Shown here piece after piece: positions 24,466-32,083 of a DNA stretch of 32,083 nucleotides. The notes under the pieces were generated by a model. That model was not told the origin of the DNA. It saw only the letters and a list, made by a program, of their open reading frames with translations, and made no database searches. The position numbers and the translations under genes were made by a program. Each line of letters opens with the position of its first letter. The stretch's first letter is position 1. This DNA is from Desulfobulbaceae bacterium. GTDB lineage: Bacteria; Desulfobacterota; Desulfobulbia; Desulfobulbales; BM004. The stretch lies in assembly GCA_002868955.1 (NCBI GenBank), contig PKTW01000149.1, positions 1-32,083 on the forward strand. Direction: 5' to 3'.

Positions 24466-24552
24466 GGTTACGGATTTTCAGGATGGGAAAGGCATGTTGT
24501 GGTTAGAAGGAATCTGCAACTAGGATATATCGGGTGAAAAAAAGACAAAAAA

Positions 24553-24624
24553 ATAACCCCAGCTTGCTTCCCTCTTTGCTTTTTATCGCGTTTTTAATAA
24601 ATGTCGGAAGCCGTGTGGGGTTAT
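24553..24624. terminator. Bidirectional terminator between photolyase and fabL
   Basis: ATAACCCCA (24553-24561) pairs with TGGGGTTAT (24616-24624), and an inner stem GCTTCC/GGAAGC (24566-24571 with 24606-24611) supports it. On the minus strand a T7 run follows directly, suiting the fabL transcript. On the plus strand a shorter ATTTTTA follows. The genes converge here. Confidence 0.7.
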
Positions 24625-24712
24625 AATTTTTATACCATATTCTCTCTGTTCTGCCAATAAAAATTTAACACCTGGAGCAGCTTCGCAACAGAATAAATAT
24701 ATTTGCCGAAAC

Positions 24713-25465
24713 TTAACCGCGAATAGAGTAGCCGCCATCTACCACTATGGTCTGTCCCTGTATCATGGCAGCAAGATCGGAACACAGGAACAGGGCAACA
24801 TCTGCAACATCTTCAGGTGTAGTCAGACGGCCTAAAGGGGTCTTGGAGATTGCCGTATCCAGAATCTCCTGACGGTTGGGAAATTTTTTCAGGGCTTCGG
24901 TATCAACAGCGCCGGCACTGATGGTATTTACATTTATGCCTTTGGGACCCAATTCGACTGCCAGGTGACGTACCAGGGATTCAAGTGCTGCCTTTGAGGC
25001 CCCCACTGCTGTATAATTTTCAATAGCCCGTACAGCGCCAAGGCTTGAAACAGCCATGATCCTGCTGCCCTGCTGCATAAGCGCAACACCTTCACGTGCC
25101 AGGGAGAGCAGGGCCCTGGCATTAATATCCATGGCCCAGTTCCAATGGCGGCTGCTCAACTCCAGGGCCGGTTTCAGAACTCCGGAGGCAGCGTTGCTGA
25201 CCATGAAATGCAGTGTGCCGAATTCTTTTTGAATGAGTACAAACATGGACTTGACATCGTCGTCATTTGCCACATTTGCCTTGACCACAAAGCACTTTAC
25301 CCCGCAGTTCTCAATCTCCCTGGCAGTGCTTTCAGCGTCCCTGCGGTGCCGAACATAATTGACTACGACGTGGATACCGTTTTGGGCAAGTTTTAAAGCT
25401 ATTGCCCTGCCTATCCCTCTTGAGCCGCCTGTAATTAATGCCACCTTGCCATTGAGTTGAAACAT
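24713..25465 (-). CDS. fabL: Enoyl-ACP reductase, FabL type (SDR family)
   Basis: 250 residues. It is a short-chain dehydrogenase with the NADP(H)-binding TGGSRGIG (12-19), NAASGVLKP (about 91-99) and catalytic Tyr151-X6-Lys158 in NYTAVGASKAALE. The segments NAASGVL, ENYT.VG.SKAALE and MI.GQTI.VDGG agree closely with Bacillus subtilis FabL, the third class of enoyl-ACP reductase, which completes each round of fatty-acid elongation. A general SDR cannot be excluded. GGGGAG precedes the ATG. It is 143 bases downstream of the DUF362 gene on the same strand and ends at a bidirectional terminator. Confidence 0.8.
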   Translation of the reverse strand: MFQLNGKVALITGGSRGIGRAIALKLAQNGIHVVVNYVRHRRDAESTAREIENCGVKCFVVKANVANDDDVKSMFVLIQKEFGTLHFMVSNAASGVLKPALELSSRHWNWAMDINARALLSLAREGVALMQQGSRIMAVSSLGAVRAIENYTAVGASKAALESLVRHLAVELGPKGINVNTISAGAVDTEALKKFPNRQEILDTAISKTPLGRLTTPEDVADVALFLCSDLAAMIQGQTIVVDGGYSIRG

Positions 25466-25608
25466 ATAAATTCTCCCCTTTTCCGGCCTGCAAAGACACC
25501 TTCAAGCAATAACTTTACGTAGTTCCCTGCTGATTTAGATAATGCTGGGGCAGGATAATTTTATTCAGATGAAAACAGGCAGAAGAGTACCCCCTAATTT
25601 TAAGGCTT

Positions 25609-26550
25609 TCAAGGGGATTCTTTGACCCGGGCCGCAAAACGCCTGAATGCACTGATCAGCATCCTTAAAGGGTTAAAGGAAACAGGGTTGAGAGTTGTCG
25701 GTGCTTTGAAATTGTTGACTGAAATTCCTGCTGGTTTTAACAGCGGAAAGTCGAGTCTAGCTGGATCTATTCCGGCAAGATCCCGGTTTGCACATTCCTG
25801 CCAGATGACACTTTGGGTCGGATCCAGACCTAGAATCTGCAATAGAGCAGTATCCAGTGCTACCGGGTTAATGGCCCCTGCCACCAGCCCCAAAGAAAAC
25901 GGCCGGCCGGAAATCGGCCCGGTGCCATGCATGGCGACTATACCATCGACCAGTGTCACGCCTGCCGGCAGCACTGTCAACAAATCGACCAGATGTGAAG
26001 CAAATTGCTCAGCATGATTTCCATAGCGCAGGTGCCACCATGCTTTCTGAAAGCCGACCACGGTGCCAAAATAATTTTTTACGGCCAGGGTTACAAATAA
26101 CTGGCTATGCGCTTTCACCCTTGGGAGGTTGACCAGCAAATCACACTCCATGGCAGCACGCGCCATGTCCACCGAAACTCCTCCTGAAAGTTTGACCGTA
26201 GCCGATTGATCAAAATTGATGCACTCAACGGGCAATCCGGCCAGCGCTTTTTCAATCCCAGTGGCCCGCATGACACCCTTTGCCGTGCCAAAAACCGGAG
26301 AATCCCCTATGGCAACCTTTGCACCCTGGTCCAGAAACCATTCAGCTACAGCAGCGACAAATGCGGGATGCGTGCAGGCCAGATGTTCGCCACTTCTGGC
26401 GCTCAAAAGGTTTGGCTTGAGTAAAACCCGGCTCCCGACGCCAACTGTAAAACGGAGCGCAGTACAAAGCCGATCAATTTTTTCTGCTATTTCCCGGGTT
26501 CGATAATGGCTGCAAGCCAGAAGTGCAACCGATGTTGACGTAATAAGCAT
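25609..26550 (-). CDS. DUF362 domain protein
   Basis: 313 residues. DUF362 features are VLLKPNLLSARSG, the GDSPVFGTAKGVM stretch, LLVNLPRVKAHSQLFVTLAVKN and VDGIVAMHGTGP. Many family members carry a ferredoxin domain at the C-terminus. This one does not and ends in a basic tail. The biochemical function is unknown. There is no signal peptide and no strong ribosome binding site before the ATG. It may share a transcript with fabL downstream. Confidence 0.8.
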   Translation of the reverse strand: MLITSTSVALLACSHYRTREIAEKIDRLCTALRFTVGVGSRVLLKPNLLSARSGEHLACTHPAFVAAVAEWFLDQGAKVAIGDSPVFGTAKGVMRATGIEKALAGLPVECINFDQSATVKLSGGVSVDMARAAMECDLLVNLPRVKAHSQLFVTLAVKNYFGTVVGFQKAWWHLRYGNHAEQFASHLVDLLTVLPAGVTLVDGIVAMHGTGPISGRPFSLGLVAGAINPVALDTALLQILGLDPTQSVIWQECANRDLAGIDPARLDFPLLKPAGISVNNFKAPTTLNPVSFNPLRMLISAFRRFAARVKESP

Positions 26551-26600
26551 TTAAAGACTGCCTGAGACAGGGGAAGGGCATATACGGAAGGTCAAAATAG

Positions 26601-26637
26601 AAAAAGGCCGACTTTGGGGGACAAAGTGGACCTTTTT
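26601..26637 (-). terminator. Terminator-like hairpin upstream of the DUF362 gene
   Basis: The arms 26601-26616 and 26622-26637 pair at 14 of 16 positions around a GGGGA loop. On the minus strand the stem ends in TTTTT and is followed by CTATTTT. It could stop read-through from acnA into the DUF362 gene 50 bases further on. Confidence 0.6.
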
Positions 26638-26778
26638 CAGGAGAAAGGAGATAAGAGTATCACTCTTGACTAGTTTAATGCAATCGGTGTGCCATTCTTC
26701 TCTTCTGTTGTTTTTTTTAAGAAAAGTCAACATAGACGCGGCTTATACCCTCTTGCCATTTTTTCCCGCATGCCCCCC

Positions 26779-26889
26779 CGGGTACAATTTTTTGTACTTC
26801 CGGGATACCCTTGAGCACCCCTGGCTGGCATAAATAAAATTTTATTTAATAATAACGAGCTGTTAAAGAGTTTAAAAAAATTGTACCCG
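26779..26889. repeat. 15-bp inverted repeat around an 18-base palindrome
   Basis: CGGGTACAATTTTTT (26779-26793) is the reverse complement of 26875-26889. Between them TAAATAAAATTTTATTTA (26831-26848) is a perfect palindrome. The left arm also forms GTACAA-TTTT-TTGTAC (26782-26797). Its role is unknown. Confidence 0.7.
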
Positions 26890-26993
26890 CACAAAAAAAT
26901 TGGTTACAACTGTTACAGCAGGGTTGCAGCCTGGTATCCGGAGTGCATGGTCCTCTTATTCCGTAAATCATAGTGCTATACCCGGGCTGCCGG

Positions 26994-28925
26994 TCAGGCC
27001 CCTTTGGCCCAGTTCAAAAGTCCTCCGGCAACGAGGATCTCGCGGTGTCTGCTGGATGCTTCCAGTATTGCCGTGATCGGTTTTTTGTCAATCAGCACCG
27101 TAAGCCTATGATGCCCGCTGGAAATTTTCTGGCGGATGTCAGGGATCTCAACTGCCCCACCCTGCTTCAGCCATTCATAGTCATCGGGGTTTTCAAAAGT
27201 CAGCGGCACAATACCAAAATTAACCAGGTTTGCCTTGTGAATGCGGGCAAAACTTTTCACCAGCTTGACCTGGACTCCGAGGAAACGTGGAGCCAGGGCG
27301 GCGTGTTCCCTGGAGGACCCCTGGCCGTAGTTTTCTCCCCCTATTATCATGCCGCCGAGATCTCCGGCAGCAGCATCCCTGGCCCTTGTAATAAACTCCA
27401 GATCAACGGAGTTAAAAACATATTCACTGATGGCCGGAATATTACTGCGCAACGGTAATATCTTTGCCCCTGCAGGCATGATATGATCAGTGGTTATATT
27501 ATCACCAACCTTAAGGAGTATTATCCCGTGCCAGGAATCTGCAAGCGGCTCAAACTCAGGGAAGGGGGCAATATTGGGGCCACGGATTATCTCCATTTCT
27601 TCTCCCTGAATACTTGGGGGCTCAATCCTCTGGTCGCCGGGCAAATAGTTCGCCGGCAATTCAAAATGCGGATAATCGCCTAAATCCCGGGGGTCTGTGA
27701 TTCTGCCCTTCACCGCTGAAGCAACTGCCACCTCCGGGCTGCACAGGTAAACCTGATCGTTGACCGTTCCACTGCGTCCGGGGAAATTACGCGGAAAGGT
27801 GCGCAGTGAAATAGCGCCTGTTGGCGGGGCCTGCCCCATCCCTATACAACCAAGACAGCCAGCCTGATGCACCCGTGCACCTGCCCTGACAAGTGTCAGC
27901 ATATCACCTTGCGCTGTTATGTTTTCCAAAACCTGGCGGCTGCCGGGATTAATCTCAAAACTCACATCAGAGTTTATCGCCTCCCTTTCAAGCACCTTGG
28001 CAACAACCATTAAGTCTCGCAGGGAAGAATTTGAACAGGAGCCAACCAGCACCTGGGCAACGGCCTTACCTGCCACCTCCTTTACCTTGACCACATTATC
28101 GGGTGAGGATGGACAGGCGATCAGGGGCTCCAGACTTGACATATCTATTTCAATCACTTCATCATACTTTACACCCTCGTCAGCACTTAAAGGAGTCCAC
28201 AGGTCTCCGCGGCCCTGGCTTTCCAGAAATTTTTTCGTATTTCCATCCGAAGGAAAAACCGACGTGGTTGCACCCAGTTCTGCGCCAAAATTAGTTATGG
28301 ATGCACGGTCTGTGGCGCTGAGTTCATGCACCCCGGGCCCGAAATATTCCATGATGTAGCCGACTCCGCCTTTCACCGATAACTGCCGGAGTAACTCAAG
28401 CAGGATATCACGCGCCGATACCCAGGCAGGCAGCTTGCCGCTCAACCTGACCCCAAAAACCTTGGGCATTAACAGGTAAAAGGGTTTGCCGGCCATTGCC
28501 ATGGCAACATCCAGGCCGCCGGCACCGATAGCCAGCATCCCGAGGCCGCCGCCTGTTGGTGTATGACTGTCGGAACCGAGCAGGGTCTTTCCGGGAGCAC
28601 CAAAACGCTCCAGGTGAACCTGGTGCGATATACCGTTGCCTGGAGGAGAAAAATAAAGACCGTATTTTCTGGCCACTGACTGGAGGAAGCGATGGTCATC
28701 GGCATTCCTATAATCGGATTGCACCAGGTTATGGTCGACATAGCAGACAGACAATTCTGTCTGAACCCTGGGAATGCCCGTAGCCTCAAATTCAAGATAG
28801 GCCATGGTCCCTGTCGCATCCTGGGTAAGGGTCTGATCAATGCGAATACCTATCTCCGCTCCTTTTTCAAGGCTTCCCTCAACAAGATGGGAAGCCAGGA
28901 TCTTTTCAGTAAGAGTTTTCGCCAT
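26994..28925 (-). CDS. acn: Aconitate hydratase
   Basis: 643 residues from the ATG at 28925, which has AAGGA 7 bases upstream. A GTG five codons earlier overlaps that site and is unlikely. Aconitase interconverts citrate and isocitrate in the TCA cycle. The [4Fe-4S] ligands are Cys297 (VGSCSNSS), Cys357 and Cys360 (AGCLGCIGMG). GSDSHTPTGGGLGMLAIGAGG lies near 117-137, and the swivelling domain carries GGENYGQGSSREHAA with the catalytic serine and arginine. The length fits the shorter aconitase type of about 640-650 residues rather than the 850-900 residues of AcnA/AcnB. Homoaconitase or isopropylmalate isomerase is less likely because both domains are in one chain. It is probably monocistronic. 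Confidence 0.92.
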   Translation of the reverse strand: MAKTLTEKILASHLVEGSLEKGAEIGIRIDQTLTQDATGTMAYLEFEATGIPRVQTELSVCYVDHNLVQSDYRNADDHRFLQSVARKYGLYFSPPGNGISHQVHLERFGAPGKTLLGSDSHTPTGGGLGMLAIGAGGLDVAMAMAGKPFYLLMPKVFGVRLSGKLPAWVSARDILLELLRQLSVKGGVGYIMEYFGPGVHELSATDRASITNFGAELGATTSVFPSDGNTKKFLESQGRGDLWTPLSADEGVKYDEVIEIDMSSLEPLIACPSSPDNVVKVKEVAGKAVAQVLVGSCSNSSLRDLMVVAKVLEREAINSDVSFEINPGSRQVLENITAQGDMLTLVRAGARVHQAGCLGCIGMGQAPPTGAISLRTFPRNFPGRSGTVNDQVYLCSPEVAVASAVKGRITDPRDLGDYPHFELPANYLPGDQRIEPPSIQGEEMEIIRGPNIAPFPEFEPLADSWHGIILLKVGDNITTDHIMPAGAKILPLRSNIPAISEYVFNSVDLEFITRARDAAAGDLGGMIIGGENYGQGSSREHAALAPRFLGVQVKLVKSFARIHKANLVNFGIVPLTFENPDDYEWLKQGGAVEIPDIRQKISSGHHRLTVLIDKKPITAILEASSRHREILVAGGLLNWAKGA

Positions 28926-29420
28926 AGTCTTTTCCTTCACGTTGTTTTATGAACTGCAGAAGCCCCAACACCATTCCGGCCGAGCAAATGCAGCGCTTGG
29001 CATATTACCCGGAAGTTGCCATTCGAAAAACCGTGCATTCATACCACATACTCATGGCAAAGTACATGCTTCCCGCCTTATGCAATAGGGCAAAATCTCG
29101 CAGGCAGCCACAGGACATGATACTAGCAGATTGCTTTGTGCGTTTCACCTGTCGGTGGAATTTATTTGCGCGGCCGACAAAGCTTATTGCATAAAAAATT
29201 CACCTGCGTTCAAACCTGTTTTTTTCCGATACTATTACCTTATTTATTAAGGCATTACCCCTGCATGTTTTATTGTATTAAATAATCTAGCCAACGAGTT
29301 CGATTACGTATTATTATATTTAAACAGTCCTGCAGTTTCTTGGATGAACAAGCTGAATGAGGCGTAAACCAATTCAGTTTAAAATAATCAACGGGCGTTG
29401 TAAACCGAGTCCCATATTAT
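28926..29420. other. 495-base divergent gap between acn and the AsmA-like gene
   Basis: It should hold promoters for both genes, but I see no strong -35/-10 pair in either direction. It contains nested inverted repeats at 29078-29194 and a hairpin CTGAAT/ATTCAG (29353-29377). The sequence after about 29195 is AT-rich. An 81-codon plus frame (28949-29194) has no recognisable motif and is not called. Confidence 0.55.
29078..29194. repeat. 117-base element bounded by inverted TTATGCAATA
   Basis: TTATGCAATA (29078-29087) is the reverse complement of TATTGCATAA (29185-29194). Inside, GCTTTGT (29133-29139) pairs with ACAAAGC (29177-29183), and TGTCGG (29150-29155) with CCGACA (29174-29179). It could be a small repetitive element or a regulatory structure. 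No second copy is in the window. Confidence 0.5.
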
Positions 29421-32083
29421 ATGAAAAAAATTTCCCGGAACATATTTTTTTTCATCATAGTTTTATTTATCTTTCTTGGCCTGGCGCCACATTTTTTTAT
29501 CTTAGATAAAGTGCAGCAGACCGTCTCCGAAGCGATAAGCAAGAGTTTAGACAGTTCTGTTACCATACGGAATATGCATTGGGTCTGGCTGCCCTTGCCA
29601 AACCTTACTCTTATCAATACAAGTATAACTGACGGACATTATGATCTTTTCGTACCCAAGACAAAAATATATCCGACTTGGCGGGTGGTTCTGGGAGAAA
29701 CCCACCAGCCGGGGAAGATCATTCTGTACAGCCCGCAATTTCACATAAACAGGAAAGCGTTTCTGCCGCGTGATCCCTCAGAACGCAATTTGCCCGAGGT
29801 CGCCGTTACAGTTAAGAACGGGGAAATGGAGGTTGAATCCACAGAAGAGTATAAAGATATCCTCCGCACAGGTTCTTTGAAGTTCAACGATATTCACGGC
29901 AAACTTAAACTGCAGCCGCAGGAAGTTGAAATAGATATCCAGGCATCTTCCCCTTTCACTAAGAACATTGATTTAAAGGGCAACTTCAATCTTCGAGAAA
30001 AAAAGTACCTGCTCTCAGTCGACAGCCAGGACATTAAACTGCATAAATCCGTAAACTCGTTTTTCAAGGGACGCCTGATACCTGTCGAATCAACAGCCAG
30101 GCTTACCGGCACCGTTACCGGTCAAGGGCTGCAACATATCGAAGGGGACCTGCATGGGACTTTGCCCTGTTTTGTCATAAAACCAGAGGATCGTGAAATA
30201 CCCTTTAGCTGCGGTTTTGCCGACCTGAAACTTCTCAAGTCCGGCCCACTTCTGCGTCTTGACATTAATAACCTTGAGATTAAGGATCCCCAGGTCAACC
30301 TGTCCGGGCACATTGAACGAACACTTCCTGCAATAAGCGCTGTAGAGCAGACTCCAGCTGCAGAACCTATCTGGACCCTCGATATCTCCGGCCGTGATCT
30401 GGATCTGACATCAATACGCCAAAAGATCCTGACTCTCTGGAGTGATAATAAAGTCGCAAAAATTGTAAGCAATATTGTGCTTGGAGGGAAAGCCCGCTCG
30501 GCCTCCTACCGTTTTTCCGGCCGAACAGCAGATTTCAAAAACCTTGATACCATGATTATCCAAGCCGACGCCCTCAACGCAGCCATCCATGTTCCCGGGG
30601 CGAAACTGGACCTGACCGGAGCCAACGGCCCAATCCAGATCAAGGATTCCATACTGACCGGCCAGAGTCTCAGCGCCAAGCTTGGAAAAAGTTATGGCCG
30701 TAATGCGGAACTGCTCCTGGGTCTTGGAAAGCATGACAAAATTTTCAAGCTTGATATTGATATTGATGCAGACCTTGCGGACCTGCCGCCAATTCTCACC
30801 CGGCTTGTTGCCCATGAAGGTTTTCAGAGAGAACTCAAAAAATTTACTGAGGTCTCCGGTAAAGCAACCGGGACTCTGCACCTTGGAGACAGCCTGAAAC
30901 ACATCGTCACCCGAGTCGATGTAAAAAACATGCAGCTTGCAACCAGGTATGAGCGGATTCCCAAAACCGTTTTAATTGACAACGGCGCCCTTCACCTTGA
31001 ACCGGAAAAAATCGATTGGCAGAAGGTAAAAGGTCGGATCGGCCAGCAGAAAATCAGCAGCACAAGCGGCAATGTATCCTGGCAGGCCGAAGACACATTG
31101 CTGCATATTGAAGAATTGCAGGCGGAGTTGGAAGGGGCATCACTTTTTTCCATGCTGCAGCAAACTGAAATAATGGAACAGAAAATAAAAAGTGTACTCT
31201 CATCCTTAAACGGCACAATCAAACTTACCGCAGGAACATTGCAGGGGCGCGCCCTGAAGCCCGAGTCCTGGGTGTACAGTCTTGCATTCACAACAACGGG
31301 GCTAACCCTTACAAGTCCTCTGCTGCCGGAACCAGCAGGCACCGAAAAATTTACGGCAGTGATAACCCAAAATGAGGCTCAAATTCAGGAAGCAGCTATC
31401 CAGTTCCTTGCGCAGAGGTTCAGCCTCAAAGGGCTGCTTAAGCATCATCTCCTGGAAAACTGGTATGGAACTATTGAATTTAATGGCCCGCTTCAGGTCA
31501 AACTGGCAAACTGGATAAGGAGCAAGGGGTGGTTTCCGGAAAAACTGCGGCCCCAGATACCCTGCACCATGAAAAACATGAAAGTGAGCTGGCAGGGGGA
31601 AAAAGTCGCGGTCTCAGGAATTATCCTCCATGGGTTAGGCGGGGGCAGACTACCCATGGCCAGCCTTGATTTTGTGAATACTCCTGAACATCTGCGCATT
31701 AACGAACTGACTTTTTATGCCCCGGGCGAACGTGGTCGCTTAGAGCTTGAATTATGGCGCATTTCCCCTAATAACCTTGTTCTTTCCTGGGATGGCTTTG
31801 TCAACGCTGACACCATTGACACACTATTCCAGCATAGTTCATTTGCAGCCGGTGCTTTATCCGGTGCGTTCAAGATGAGTTCTTTTGCCGAGCAGCCGGA
31901 AGCCTCGCGTTTTGAAGGCATTCTGAAAGCCGAAAATCTTTTCTTGAAGACAAAAAGCATCGAACAAACTGTTTTCATTACAAATTTAGATGTGACAGGA
32001 ATCGGCAGGCAATTAAAAATTACAGCTTTAAATCTTGCTGTTGGTTCTGAGAAAATTACAGGTTCGGGCCAGGTGGCTGCAGA
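29421..32083 (+). CDS. AsmA-like envelope protein, N-terminal part (runs off the right edge)
   Basis: I translated this frame by hand: it is open from the ATG at 29421 to the end of the window, 887 codons without a stop. It starts MKKISRN followed by a hydrophobic anchor (about 8-28), so the protein is tethered to the inner membrane with a large periplasmic part. The rest is repetitive beta-rich sequence with alternating polar and hydrophobic residues and many Leu, Thr and Gly, as in the AsmA/YhdP/TamB superfamily. These act in outer-membrane lipid transport and envelope assembly. No ribosome binding site is visible, and upstream in-frame codons offer no other start before a stop at 29385. 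Exact family assignment needs the missing C-terminus. Confidence 0.75.
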   Translation, partial: MKKISRNIFFFIIVLFIFLGLAPHFFILDKVQQTVSEAISKSLDSSVTIRNMHWVWLPLPNLTLINTSITDGHYDLFVPKTKIYPTWRVVLGETHQPGKIILYSPQFHINRKAFLPRDPSERNLPEVAVTVKNGEMEVESTEEYKDILRTGSLKFNDIHGKLKLQPQEVEIDIQASSPFTKNIDLKGNFNLREKKYLLSVDSQDIKLHKSVNSFFKGRLIPVESTARLTGTVTGQGLQHIEGDLHGTLPCFVIKPEDREIPFSCGFADLKLLKSGPLLRLDINNLEIKDPQVNLSGHIERTLPAISAVEQTPAAEPIWTLDISGRDLDLTSIRQKILTLWSDNKVAKIVSNIVLGGKARSASYRFSGRTADFKNLDTMIIQADALNAAIHVPGAKLDLTGANGPIQIKDSILTGQSLSAKLGKSYGRNAELLLGLGKHDKIFKLDIDIDADLADLPPILTRLVAHEGFQRELKKFTEVSGKATGTLHLGDSLKHIVTRVDVKNMQLATRYERIPKTVLIDNGALHLEPEKIDWQKVKGRIGQQKISSTSGNVSWQAEDTLLHIEELQAELEGASLFSMLQQTEIMEQKIKSVLSSLNGTIKLTAGTLQGRALKPESWVYSLAFTTTGLTLTSPLLPEPAGTEKFTAVITQNEAQIQEAAIQFLAQRFSLKGLLKHHLLENWYGTIEFNGPLQVKLANWIRSKGWFPEKLRPQIPCTMKNMKVSWQGEKVAVSGIILHGLGGGRLPMASLDFVNTPEHLRINELTFYAPGERGRLELELWRISPNNLVLSWDGFVNADTIDTLFQHSSFAAGALSGAFKMSSFAEQPEASRFEGILKAENLFLKTKSIEQTVFITNLDVTGIGRQLKITALNLAVGSEKITGSGQVAA

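Larger units (their letters stand above)
26551..26993. other. 443-base gap rich in inverted repeats
   Basis: No convincing gene is present. It contains a hairpin (26601-26637) and an AT-rich block with a 15-bp inverted repeat and an 18-base palindrome (26779-26889). A direct repeat of AAAAAAATTG lies at 26874-26883 and 26893-26902. A 60-codon minus-strand frame at 26551-26733 overlaps the hairpin and I do not call it. Confidence 0.6.

Noticed and set aside
25466-25485. TCTCCCCTT resembling the 3' end of tRNA-Leu, a possible second attachment site
   Set aside because: Only nine bases match, and the stretch is the reverse complement of the fabL ribosome binding site, so it is coincidental.
26551-26733. 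60-codon minus-strand frame before the DUF362 gene
   Set aside because: It covers a terminator-like hairpin and has no start signal or motif.
28949-29194. 81-codon plus-strand frame upstream of acn
   Set aside because: No family resemblance that I recognise and it ends inside an inverted repeat; it may be part of a repeat but is not supported as a gene.

Overview
The window looks like chromosome of a Gram-negative dissimilatory sulfate reducer of the Desulfobacterota, most likely near Desulfobulbales. That placement is inference. It rests on a complete aprBA-qmoABC cluster, Proteobacteria-style housekeeping synteny and an HAO-like octaheme cytochrome. No rRNA, CRISPR array or intact mobile element is visible.

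Positions 1-820 (minus strand) hold a tRNA cluster Thr(UGU)-Tyr(GUA)-Gly(UCC)-Thr(GGU) leading into the first 33 codons of EF-Tu, the same order as thrU-tyrU-glyT-thrT-tufB of Escherichia coli. Positions 902-8536 (minus) encode APS reductase (aprB, aprA) and its membrane electron donor (qmoA, qmoB, qmoC). AprAB reduces APS to sulfite, and QmoABC passes it electrons from the quinol pool. A strong terminator and a new promoter separate aprBA from qmoABC. aprB has a candidate promoter about 350 bases upstream and therefore a long, structured leader.

Positions 9070-17788 (minus) are a long housekeeping block: ribF, a TPR protein, a zinc-ribbon/HEAT-like protein, a second TPR protein, ribE, ribBA, ribH, nusB and ftsK. 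Flavin supply sits next to the flavoprotein-rich sulfate-reduction genes. ribD is not in the window and I see no FMN riboswitch.

Positions 17887-18523 hold tRNA-Leu(CAG), its terminator and the 3' remnant of a tyrosine recombinase pointing back at the tRNA, the scar of an integrated element. The plus-strand genes that follow are an octaheme c-type cytochrome of the hydroxylamine-oxidoreductase type, then an overlapping three-gene unit: an FMN split-barrel protein, a dikinase with rifampin-phosphotransferase-like domain order, and a class II photolyase. This unit is the least conventional gene grouping in the window.

Positions 24713-28925 (minus) hold a FabL-type enoyl-ACP reductase, a DUF362 protein and a 643-residue aconitase. 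From 29421 to the right edge an AsmA-like envelope protein runs off the window (plus strand, at least 887 codons). The gaps around the aconitase gene contain several inverted repeats that I cannot assign.
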